A stretch of DNA of 64,000 nucleotides from Streptomyces finlayi (lineage in GTDB: Bacteria; Actinomycetota; Actinomycetes; Streptomycetales; Streptomycetaceae): positions 3,906,001 to 3,970,000 of the forward strand of contig NZ_CP045702.1 of the NCBI RefSeq assembly GCF_014216315.1. Reading direction: 5' to 3'. Each line of letters opens with the position of its first letter. Position 1 is the first letter of the stretch. A model generated the notes under the pieces. That model was not told where the DNA came from. It did no database searches and worked only from the letters and a program-made list of their open reading frames with translations. Shown piece by piece: positions 43,105-50,707 of the stretch. A program made the translations under genes and the position numbers.

Positions 43105-43854
43105 GTGTCCGCTTCCCGACGTCCGTACGCCACCCTCGCCGCACTGCTCCTCCTGGTCCTCACCGGCTGCTCCACACAAGCGCCCGCACCCCCCGAGCCG
43201 CGCGGTGCGCCAGGTCCTCAGTCGATGCCGGCGTCCGCGCGCCCGAAGGCTCCCCGGCCCGCGGAGATCCCGGCCCTCGGCCCGCGGACCAGGGCCGCGA
43301 TCCCGGCCACGGCACGGCAGGCGGTCGTCGTCACCGGTAAGGCCCGGGACTCCAACCGGTCCACCGCCGTCCTGTACGCCCGTGACGACCTCGCCAAGGG
43401 GTGGAAGGCGGCGGCGGGCCCGTGGCCCGCGCACAACGGCCTGGAGGGCTGGACGGACTTCCATGTGGCGGGCGATCTCAAGTCGCCGGTCGGCGTCTAC
43501 ACCCTCTCCGACGCGGGCGGGCGGCTTCCCGATCCGGGGGCCCGGCTCCCGTACGACGAGCATCCCCGGTTCGCGTTGAGCGGCGAGGGGTTCTTCGGGG
43601 AGTCGCTCGAAGGGTCCTTCGACTACGTCGTCGCCATCGACTACAACCGCACGCCCGGCGTCACCCCCCTCGACCGGGAGCGCCCGCTCGGCGAGAACCG
43701 GGGCGGCGGCATCTGGCTCCATGTGGACCACGGTGGCCCGACCCAGGGCTGCGTCTCGCTTCCCGAAGCCCGGATGAAGGACCTTCTCCGGGCCCTCGAC
43801 CCGGCGAAGAAGCCGGTGATCGTGATGGGGGACGCGAAGACCCTACGCCGCTGA
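43105..43854 (+). CDS. L,D-transpeptidase (YkuD) lipoprotein
   Basis: 249 aa. Lipobox LTGC near residue 22 anchors it outside the membrane. The YkuD catalytic domain (~75-245) has ERPLGENRGGGIWLHVDHGGPTQGCVSLPEARM; catalytic Cys in GCVSL with the invariant His upstream. The usual SHGC signature reads TQGC. Family enzymes make 3-3 crosslinks or attach peptides to diaminopimelate. GTG 43105. Separated from aspS by the parS/terminator block, from metG by a terminator. Confidence 0.88.
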   Translation: MSASRRPYATLAALLLLVLTGCSTQAPAPPEPRGAPGPQSMPASARPKAPRPAEIPALGPRTRAAIPATARQAVVVTGKARDSNRSTAVLYARDDLAKGWKAAAGPWPAHNGLEGWTDFHVAGDLKSPVGVYTLSDAGGRLPDPGARLPYDEHPRFALSGEGFFGESLEGSFDYVVAIDYNRTPGVTPLDRERPLGENRGGGIWLHVDHGGPTQGCVSLPEARMKDLLRALDPAKKPVIVMGDAKTLRR

Positions 43855-43872
43855 GGAGCCGGGCGGCAGACA

Positions 43873-43910
43873 AGAGGGCCGGGACCGCGGGTGCGGTGTC
43901 CCGGCCCTCT
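43873..43910. terminator. Convergent terminator between L,D-transpeptidase and metG
   Basis: AGAGGGCCGGGAC (43873-43885) pairs with 43898-43910, 13 bp, 12-nt loop. A CGGTGCCTACGCGG repeat pair follows at 43931-43968 within the metG 3' edge. Confidence 0.88.
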
Positions 43911-43959
43911 GCCGTCGTGCACAGGTGCCTAGCGGTGCCTACGCGGCGCCCAGCGGTGC

Positions 43960-45576
43960 CTACGCGGGCTTCTCCTCCAGGCGCGGGAACAGCACCGCGC
44001 CCTTCGTCACCGTCGCCCCTGCGGTCAGCAGGCCCCAGGTGCCCGCGTCCTGCACCCGCTGACCGGCCAGGGCGCCCAGGGACTCCTCGGCGCCCAGGGA
44101 CTCCCACAGCTTCTGCGAGGTCTCCGGCATCACCGGGTTCAGCAGGACGGCCACACCGCGCAGCGCCTCCGCGGCGGTGTACAGGATCGTCGCGAGACGG
44201 GCCTGACCCTCCGGGGAGGTGTCCTTGGCGACCTTCCAGGGCTCCTGCTCCGTGATGTAGCCGTTGACCTGCTTCACGAAGTCGAAGATCGCCAGGATGC
44301 CGGCCTGGAAGTCGAGGTCGTCGCCGATCTTCCGGTCGGCGATGGCGACGGCCTTCGCCAGCCCCTCCTGTACGGCCTGCTCGGCGTCACCGGCGGCCGT
44401 GGCCTCCGGAAGCGCCCCGCCGTAGTACTTGCCGACCATCGCCGCGAGGCGAGAGGCGAGGTTGCCGTAGTCGTTGGCGAGCTCGGAGGTGTAGCGGGCG
44501 GTGAAGTCCTCCCACGAGAACGAGCCGTCGTTGCCGTACGCGATCGCGCGCAGGAAGTACCAGCGGTACGCGTCCACGCCGAAGTGCGAGGTCAGGTCCT
44601 GGGGCTTGATGCCGGTCAGGTTCGACTTGGACATCTTCTCGCCGCCGACCATCAGCCAGCCGTTGGCGACCACCTTGCCGGGCAGCGGCAGCCCCTGCGC
44701 CATCAGCATCGCGGGCCAGATCACCGAGTGGAAGCGCAGGATGTCCTTGCCGATCAGGTGCACGTCGGCCGGGAAGGTGGTGTCGAACTTCTCCTGGTTG
44801 GCGCCGTAGCCGACGGCCGTCGCGTAGTTGAGCAGCGCGTCGACCCAGACGTAGATCACGTGCTTCTCGTCCCACGGCACCGGGACGCCCCAGTCGAAGG
44901 TCGAACGCGAGATCGACAGGTCCTGGAGGCCCTGCTTGACGAAGTTCAGCACCTCGTTGCGGGCGGACTCGGGCTGGATGAACCCGGGGTTGGCCGCGTA
45001 GAACTCCAGCAGCTTCGGGCCGTACTCGCTGAGCTTGAAGAAGTAGTTCTCCTCCTTGAGGAGCTCCACCGGCTTCTTGTGGACGGGGCACAGCTTGGTG
45101 CCGTCCTCGGCCTCGATGAGGTCGCCCGGGAGCTTGTACTCCTCACAGCCCACGCAGTACGGGCCTTCGTACCCGCCCTTGTAGATCTGGTCCTTGTCGT
45201 ACAGGTCCTGCACGAACTCCTGCACACGGTCGGTGTGCCGCTTCTCCGTCGTACGGATGAAGTCGTCGTTCGTGATGTTCAGGTGCTCCCAGAGGGGCTT
45301 CCAGGCCTCCTCGACGAGCTTGTCGCACCATGCCTGCGGGGTGACGTCGTTCGCCTCGGCCGTACGCATGATCTTCTGACCGTGCTCGTCCGTGCCGGTG
45401 AGGAACCACACCTTCTCGCCGCGCTGACGGTGCCAGCGCGTGAGCACGTCGCCTGCGACGGTCGTGTAGGCGTGGCCCAGGTGAGGAGCGTCGTTGACGT
45501 AGTAGATGGGGGTCGAAACGTAAAACGCCTTCACGCCTTCGCTCGACTCCTGCTTCTCGGTTCCAGTGGCCGCCAT
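43960..45576 (-). CDS. metG: Methionyl-tRNA synthetase
   Basis: 538 aa, the short form without the C-terminal EMAP-like tRNA-binding domain. Class I motifs: PHLGHAYT (HIGH-like) and GGEKMSKSN. Zinc-binding Cys in YCVGCEEYKLPGDLI and CPVHKKP. ATG 45576 (MAATGTEK) is preferred because AGGATT lies upstream; ATG 45597 would add seven residues. Essential for translation initiation and elongation. Confidence 0.96.
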   Translation of the reverse strand: MAATGTEKQESSEGVKAFYVSTPIYYVNDAPHLGHAYTTVAGDVLTRWHRQRGEKVWFLTGTDEHGQKIMRTAEANDVTPQAWCDKLVEEAWKPLWEHLNITNDDFIRTTEKRHTDRVQEFVQDLYDKDQIYKGGYEGPYCVGCEEYKLPGDLIEAEDGTKLCPVHKKPVELLKEENYFFKLSEYGPKLLEFYAANPGFIQPESARNEVLNFVKQGLQDLSISRSTFDWGVPVPWDEKHVIYVWVDALLNYATAVGYGANQEKFDTTFPADVHLIGKDILRFHSVIWPAMLMAQGLPLPGKVVANGWLMVGGEKMSKSNLTGIKPQDLTSHFGVDAYRWYFLRAIAYGNDGSFSWEDFTARYTSELANDYGNLASRLAAMVGKYYGGALPEATAAGDAEQAVQEGLAKAVAIADRKIGDDLDFQAGILAIFDFVKQVNGYITEQEPWKVAKDTSPEGQARLATILYTAAEALRGVAVLLNPVMPETSQKLWESLGAEESLGALAGQRVQDAGTWGLLTAGATVTKGAVLFPRLEEKPA

Positions 45577-45639
45577 GGTCGAAATCCTAACGGCCATCGG
45601 CTGGTCCCCTCGCACGGATAAACGCGGCGCGGTACGACG

Positions 45640-45675
45640 ACGGCGGTGCCCGGCCGCTGGGGCGGGCACCGCCGT
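45640..45675. terminator. Terminator after the VWA gene
   Basis: ACGGCGGTGCCC (45640-45651) pairs with 45664-45675, 12 bp, on the 3' side of the VWA gene (minus). Confidence 0.85.
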
Positions 45676-45715
45676 GTCGGTGCTGTGCGTGGATCAGACG
45701 TGGATCACAAGGGGA

Positions 45716-47584
45716 TCAGCTGCTGGTGACGTCCTCGCGGGCGGCGGTCCAGGCGGGGAGCGCGGACAGGATCTCCCGGTAGAGCGTGGCGTCCGGAACC
45801 TCGCGCGGCGCCGGGCCGGCGTGGAAGAACGCGGCGTTCTCGACGTCGAGCCTGCGCAGGAAGTCGAAGCCCTTGGCGTCCTCGTCACCGAAGGCGACGA
45901 ACTGGAAGAACAGCGGCAGCCGCGCCGCGTCGGCCAGTGCCTGGCGGGCGGCCTGCTTGGCGTCCGGCGGGCCGTCGGTCTGGAAGATCACGAGAGCGGG
46001 ACCGGTGGCTTCCGACTTCTCGTAGTGCGCGACGATCTCCTCGACGGCACGGTGGTAGTTGGTACGTCCCAGACGGCCGAGCCCGGCGTGCAGCTCGTCG
46101 ATCCGGCCCTCGTGGGCGGTGAGGTCGACGGCTCCGGTGCCGTCGATGTCGGTCGAGAAGAAGACGACGGGCACGGTGGCGTTCTCGTCGAGGTGCGCGG
46201 CGAGGGCCAGGGTGCGGTCGCCCAGGTGCTGGGCGCTGCCGTCCTTGTAGAACGGCCGCATGGACCCGGACCGGTCGAGCACCAGATAGACGGTGGCGCG
46301 GAACCCGGTGAGCCCGTGCTCCTTGAGCCCGGCCTGCGCGGCCTGGTAGGAGTCGACGAGCTGGGGCGCACGGGCCTTGACCTGGGCGAGGGACACGGCG
46401 GGTTTGGCCGCGGGGGCGTCGGCGGGACTGTCGGTGGCGACGGGCTCCACGGTGGCGGGCTCAGCAGCGGCAGGCTCGGTGGCGGCGGGCTCCACGACGG
46501 CAGGCTCGGTGGCGGCGGGCTCCACGACGGCGGGCTCGGCGGCGGTGGGCTCCACGACGGCGGGCTCGGCGGCGGTGGGCTCCACGGCGGTGGGCTCCAC
46601 GACGGCGGGCTCGGCGGCGGCGGGCTCGGCGGCGGCGGGCTCCACGACGGCGGGCTCCACGACGGCGGGCTCGGTGGCGGTGGGCTCGGCGGCGGTGGGC
46701 TCCACGGCGGTGGGCTCCACGGCGGCGGGGGGCGGGATGATGGCGGAGACGGAATTGGTCTCAGGCGCGGCCTCGGCCTCGGCGGCCGGTTCGGCCTCGG
46801 CCTCGGACTTGACCTCAGCCTCGGGGGCCTGCTCGGGGGTTGCCTCCGGGGCCGGCTCCGGGGTGACTTCGGCCGTCTCCGTCTCCGCCGCTGGGGTCGC
46901 TGCGGCTTCCGTCTCGGGCGCCGTCTCGGGCGCCGTCTCGGGCGCCGTCTCGGGCGCCGTCTCCGTCTCCGTCTCCGTCTCCGTTTCCGTTTCCGTTTCC
47001 GGTGCCGGGTCCAGGTCGAGCGTGATCGGTTCCGGCTCCGCCTCGGGCTCGCTTGCGGCGGCGACCGGCTCGGTCGTCGTCTCGGGCGCCACCTCGGGCG
47101 GGGCTACCGCTTCGGCGACTGGCTCCGCGACCGGCTCCGCGACCGCTTCGGCCGTCGCCGGCTCCGCGGCGGGAGCCGCCTTCTTGTGGGAGGCGGAGCC
47201 CTGGGCCGGGACCGTGGGCGTGGTGGCGGGGGCGGACGACGAAGTGGCGGCCGCCTTGTCAAAGGCAGCCGCCACCAGGTCCGAGGCCAGTCCGCTGTCC
47301 CGCTCGCCGGACCGCGCGGCCGGCGTGGTCGCCGAGGAGCCGGACAAGGAAGAAGCGGACGAGGAAGAAGCGGAAGTGGAAGCGGAGGGAGAAGTGGAGG
47401 GGGAGGACGAGGCCGGGGCCGGCACCGACGCCTTCACGGCCGGTGCGGGCTCGGCCGCCGAAGTCGTCTCCGGCTCCGGCTCCGTGGGCTGGGTGCGCTC
47501 GGCCTGGGGCGGGACGGTGGCCGTGGCCGACTCGTCCTGCTCCGTGCGGCCGAACACCTTGCGCAGCAAGCTCCGAATGCCCAT
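45716..47584 (-). CDS. VWA-domain protein with TerF-like C-terminus and giant low-complexity region
   Basis: 622 aa. Only ~1-12 (MGIRSLLRKVFG, an amphipathic start) and a VWA domain (~400-620) are structured. The VWA MIDAS is intact in YLVLDRSGSM with further FFSTDIDGTGAVDL and IFQTDGPP, as in TerF/TerY-type proteins. Residues ~65-395 are Glu/Pro/Ala/Val/Thr-rich, including (ET)n and EPAVVEP/EPTAVEP repeats. ATG 47584 has AAAGG upstream; an upstream ATG at 47602 has none. TerF-type VWA proteins appear in stress/tellurium-resistance clusters; none is adjacent. Confidence 0.88.
   Translation of the reverse strand: MGIRSLLRKVFGRTEQDESATATVPPQAERTQPTEPEPETTSAAEPAPAVKASVPAPASSSPSTSPSASTSASSSSASSLSGSSATTPAARSGERDSGLASDLVAAAFDKAAATSSSAPATTPTVPAQGSASHKKAAPAAEPATAEAVAEPVAEPVAEAVAPPEVAPETTTEPVAAASEPEAEPEPITLDLDPAPETETETETETETETAPETAPETAPETAPETEAAATPAAETETAEVTPEPAPEATPEQAPEAEVKSEAEAEPAAEAEAAPETNSVSAIIPPPAAVEPTAVEPTAAEPTATEPAVVEPAVVEPAAAEPAAAEPAVVEPTAVEPTAAEPAVVEPTAAEPAVVEPAATEPAVVEPAATEPAAAEPATVEPVATDSPADAPAAKPAVSLAQVKARAPQLVDSYQAAQAGLKEHGLTGFRATVYLVLDRSGSMRPFYKDGSAQHLGDRTLALAAHLDENATVPVVFFSTDIDGTGAVDLTAHEGRIDELHAGLGRLGRTNYHRAVEEIVAHYEKSEATGPALVIFQTDGPPDAKQAARQALADAARLPLFFQFVAFGDEDAKGFDFLRRLDVENAAFFHAGPAPREVPDATLYREILSALPAWTAAREDVTSS
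46440..46735 (-). repeat. Tandem coding repeat of the VWA protein (EPxxxEP units)
   Basis: About twenty degenerate 15-bp units encode EPAVV, EPTAA, EPTAV, EPAAA and similar. Neighbouring arrays at 46913-46962 (ETAPE-type, GTCTCGGGCGCC) and 46962-47004 ((ET)n, GTCTCC) extend the repeat zone. Replication slippage is expected to make length variable. Confidence 0.9.
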
Positions 47585-47788
47585 GGGCCAAGCCTTTCGC
47601 ATGAGTTGGGTGCGTGATATGTCCGTCCTGCGGGAATTGATTCCTGGCCAGGGCGGATACGTAAGGTTAGCGGCCGGATCCGGCCGTTCGGCGGCACGGC
47701 CCGCCCCGGGGACAACTGAGCCTCAACCGAGCCCCAACCGAGGCATTGCCGATTTCCGGCCACATGGGGAGAGCAGCGGTGGCCCGGA

Positions 47789-47810
47789 CTTCACCCCGCG
47801 TTCACCGGGA
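47789..47810 (+). promoter_or_regulatory. PHO box (PhoP binding site) upstream of phosphatase gene
   Basis: Two 11-bp direct repeats, CTTCACCCCGC (47789-47799) and GTTCACCGGGA (47800-47810), match the Streptomyces PhoP direct-repeat unit GTTCACC-type with exact 11-bp phasing. They lie 65 bp before the phosphatase start, a suitable place for activation under phosphate limitation. Confidence 0.85.
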
Positions 47811-47874
47811 GTCCCTCCTACCGCGTGACTGCGCACCTACCGTCACGCAGGACACACAAATGGAAGGAATCCAC

Positions 47875-49944
47875 GTGCGCAATCTGCTGCCGCTCATCAG
47901 CTCGCATCCGGGCGGGCGCTCTGGGCTGACCTGCCGCTACCGCTGCGGCGACGCCTGCTTCCAGGAGATACCGAACACCAGCGACAACGAGTACGCCGGC
48001 GATGTCATCGCCGGTGCCCTGTCGCGCCGGTCGATGATGCGCGCCGCCGCCGTGGTGACCGTTGCCGCTGCTGCCGGGACCGCCACCCTCGCCGGTCCGG
48101 CCGCCCCGCAGGCCGAGGGCGCCGCCCTCGCAGCTCCGGGCCGCTCGCCGAAGTACCCGCACAAGCCGGGCGTTTCGGGTGCTCGCGGGCTGCGGTTCGC
48201 GCCCGTGGCGCCCAACAAGGACGACAAGGTCACCGTCCCGGACGGCTACGAGCAGAACCTCGTGATCGGCTGGGGTGAACCGATTCTGCGCGGTGCCCCC
48301 GCGTTTGATCCGGACCGTCAGACCGCGAAGGCGCAGGCGGGCCAGTTCGGCTACAACGTCGACTTCCTCTCGCTGCTCCCGCTCCGGGGTGAGCGCGGCC
48401 GCCAGGTCCTGGTCGCCAATCATGAGTACACGGACGAGAACCTCATGTTCCGTGGTTACGATCCGGCCAATCCGACCCGTGAGCAGGTCGAGATCGCCTG
48501 GGCGGCGCACGGGCTCTCCGTCGTCGTGGTCCAGGAGGAGCACCGCACAGGGAAGCTCGCCGCCATCGGCCGTCACCCGCTGAACCGCCGCCTCACCGCG
48601 ACCAGCGAGTTCCGGGTCACCGGACCTGCCGCCGGCAGCCACCTGCTGCGCACGTCCGCCGACCCGTCCGGCCGCAAGGTCCTCGGCACGCTGAACAACT
48701 GCGCGGGCGGCACCACTCCGTGGGGCACCACGCTGCACGGCGAGGAGAACTTCAACCAGTACTTCGCCAACGGTTCGAGCGCCACCGACAAGCGGTACGG
48801 CATCGGTTCGTCCACCACCGAACGCAAGTGGGAGCGTTTCGACAAGCGCTTCGACGTCGCGCAGGAGCCCAACGAGCCGCACCGTCACGGGTGGGTCGTC
48901 GAACTCGACCCGTTCGACCCGGAGTCCACCCCGCGCAAGCGCACCGCGCTGGGCCGCTTCAAGCACGAGGCGGCGCAGCCCCGGCTGACCTCGGACGGAC
49001 GCCCGGTCGTGTACATGGGCGACGACGAACGCTTCGACTACTTCTACAAGTTCGTCTCCAGCAAGCGGATGAAGAAGGGGAACTCGCGGGCCGCCCGCGA
49101 GCACAACCTGACCCTGCTGGACGAGGGCACGCTGTACGTCGCCAAGCTGACCGGCGACTCCCCGGCCGCCGAGCTCGACGGCACCGGAAAGCTGCCCAGC
49201 GACGGTGAGTTCGACGGCAGCGGCGTGTGGATCCCGCTGGCGACCGACAACGTCTCGCACGTGCCGGGCATGACGGCCGAAGAGGTGTACGTCTTCACCC
49301 GTCTGGCCGGTGACAAGGTCGGCGCCACGAAGATGGACCGCCCCGAGGACGTCGAGCCGTCGCCGCGCACCGGCCGCGTCTACATCGCGCTCACCAACAA
49401 CACCGACCGCGGCAAGGCCGGGAAGGCCGGCGCGGACGAGGCGAACCCGCGCAACCTCAACAAGCACGGCCAGGTCCTGGAGCTGGCGGAGCACTGGGAC
49501 GACCCGGCGGGCGACGGTTTCGCCTGGCGGCTGTTCCTCGTCGCGGGTGACCCGAACGACCCCTCGACGTACTTCGCCGGCTTCCCCAAGGAGAAGGTCA
49601 GCCCCATCTCCTGCCCGGACAACGTGGCCTTCGACGACCACGGGAACCTGTGGATCTCCACGGACGGCAACCAGCTCGGCTCCCACGACGGCCTCTTCGG
49701 CGTCGCGACGCAGGGCGAGCGCCGCGGTGAGCTGAAGCAGTTCCTCACCGTCCCGACCGGCGCCGAGACCTGCGGCCCGGTGATCCAGGACCGTCGCGTC
49801 CTGGTCGCCGTGCAGCACCCGGGCGAGGTCGACGGTGCGACCGTCGAGAAGCCGGCGAGCAGCTGGCCGGACGGTCCGGGGAAGATCGTCCGCCCGTCCG
49901 TCGTCGCCGTATGGCGCAAGGACGGCAGGGACATCGGCGTCTGA
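47875..49944 (+). CDS. PhoX-type alkaline phosphatase (DUF839), Tat-exported
   Basis: 689 aa. The Tat signal SRRSMMRAAAVVTVAAAAGTATLAG (~45-70, partial) is the RR motif; a long N-region with TCRYRCGDACFQEIPN precedes it. The mature part is the DUF839/PhoX beta-propeller (APNKDDKVTVPDGYEQNLVIGWGEP; CAGGTTPWGTTLHGEENFNQYFAN; ETCGPVIQDRRVLVAVQHPGEVDG, landmarks). PhoX enzymes hydrolyse phosphomonoesters outside the cell using Ca and Fe. GTG 47875 has GGAAGGA 6-7 nt upstream; ATG 47860 is the alternative. Regulation by the PHO box upstream fits phosphate scavenging. Confidence 0.9.
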   Translation: MRNLLPLISSHPGGRSGLTCRYRCGDACFQEIPNTSDNEYAGDVIAGALSRRSMMRAAAVVTVAAAAGTATLAGPAAPQAEGAALAAPGRSPKYPHKPGVSGARGLRFAPVAPNKDDKVTVPDGYEQNLVIGWGEPILRGAPAFDPDRQTAKAQAGQFGYNVDFLSLLPLRGERGRQVLVANHEYTDENLMFRGYDPANPTREQVEIAWAAHGLSVVVVQEEHRTGKLAAIGRHPLNRRLTATSEFRVTGPAAGSHLLRTSADPSGRKVLGTLNNCAGGTTPWGTTLHGEENFNQYFANGSSATDKRYGIGSSTTERKWERFDKRFDVAQEPNEPHRHGWVVELDPFDPESTPRKRTALGRFKHEAAQPRLTSDGRPVVYMGDDERFDYFYKFVSSKRMKKGNSRAAREHNLTLLDEGTLYVAKLTGDSPAAELDGTGKLPSDGEFDGSGVWIPLATDNVSHVPGMTAEEVYVFTRLAGDKVGATKMDRPEDVEPSPRTGRVYIALTNNTDRGKAGKAGADEANPRNLNKHGQVLELAEHWDDPAGDGFAWRLFLVAGDPNDPSTYFAGFPKEKVSPISCPDNVAFDDHGNLWISTDGNQLGSHDGLFGVATQGERRGELKQFLTVPTGAETCGPVIQDRRVLVAVQHPGEVDGATVEKPASSWPDGPGKIVRPSVVAVWRKDGRDIGV

Positions 49945-49980
49945 TCCCGCCGATTCCCACTGCCGAAGCAGGCAGAACAC

Positions 49981-50009
49981 CAGCCCTGCGCCCATGCGGT
50001 GCAGGGCTG
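49981..50009 (+). terminator. Terminator after phosphatase gene
   Basis: CAGCCCTGC (49981-49989) pairs with GCAGGGCTG (50001-50009). The remaining ~240 bp up to the S4 gene start hold no convincing feature except a weak CATTAG/TAGAGT -10-like motif at 50235-50242. Confidence 0.75.
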
Positions 50010-50250
50010 ATGTGCGTCGCAGGAAGGGTGTCCGCGCTCCCGAGACGCCCTGCCGGCGTGGCCCGGCCGCTGGGGTGACGGCCAGTCAGTCCAACGTGAC
50101 CTGCACGTTTCTCACGAAGGGTCCCCACACGGGAATACCGTCCCGCAGAACACGTCTCACGGCCTGTGCCGTGGTGGCGGGGGCGATGCTGCGGACGGAA
50201 AGTCCGCTCGTACGGCGCCCGTGTGCCTGCGCCCCATTAGAGTCGGTCCC

Positions 50251-50658
50251 ATGGTTTCCGGTGAGGCACCGCAGGCGGCGGGCAGCGTCCGTGTCGACGT
50301 CTGGATCTGGTCGGTCCGGCTGACGAAGACCCGGTCGCAGGCCGCGGCCGCCTGCCGGGCAGGACATGTGCGGGTCAACGGCGACCGCGCCAAGCCGGCA
50401 CAGGCACTGCACACGGGCGACGAGGTGCGGCTGCGGCACGACGGCCGGGACCGGATCGTGGTCGTGTCGAAGCTCGTGAAGAAGCGGGTGGGCCCTCCCG
50501 TGGCGGCCGAGTGCTTCGTCGACAACAGCCCGCCTCCGCCGCCCCGCGAGATCGCCCTTCAGGTCCCGGTTCGCGACCGCGGCACGGGCCGCCCCACCAA
50601 GCGCGACCGGCGCGAGATGGAGCGCCTCCAGGAGCGGGGCCCCGGGCCGGACCGCTGA
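50251..50658 (+). CDS. S4 RNA-binding domain protein (HslR/ribosome-associated heat shock type)
   Basis: 135 aa. The S4 alpha-L fold is intact: VDVWIWSVRLTKTRSQAAAACRAGHVRVNGDRAKPAQAL (landmark, residues ~14-50, partial). The basic C-terminal tail (RPTKRDRREMERLQERG) favours RNA contact. E. coli Hsp15 (HslR) binds stalled 50S subunits with peptidyl-tRNA; a similar recycling role is likely. ATG 50251 has no ribosome site and TAGAGT just upstream, so a leaderless transcript is possible. A parS follows. Confidence 0.85.
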   Translation: MVSGEAPQAAGSVRVDVWIWSVRLTKTRSQAAAACRAGHVRVNGDRAKPAQALHTGDEVRLRHDGRDRIVVVSKLVKKRVGPPVAAECFVDNSPPPPPREIALQVPVRDRGTGRPTKRDRREMERLQERGPGPDR

Positions 50659-50674
50659 GCCGGTCACTCTGCGT

Positions 50675-50688
50675 GTTTCACGTGAAAC
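50675..50688. other. parS site between S4 gene and FUSC gene
   Basis: Perfect GTTTCACGTGAAAC inside an 18-bp palindrome (50673-50690), intergenic between convergent genes. Confidence 0.93.
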
Positions 50689-50707
50689 ACCCCTGAGGCC
50701 GGAGGAC

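Noticed and set aside
46377..47828. Long plus-strand reading frame antisense to the VWA gene (Ala/Gly/Ser/Thr repeat protein)
   Set aside because: It is the complement of the repeat-rich VWA gene; high GC keeps antisense frames open. The minus frame has a VWA domain, good start and terminator.
50086..50250. Minus-strand frame ending ...GIPVWGPFVRNVQVTLD upstream of the S4 gene
   Set aside because: Moderate codon bias but no start codon in the gene-free part and no recognised family.
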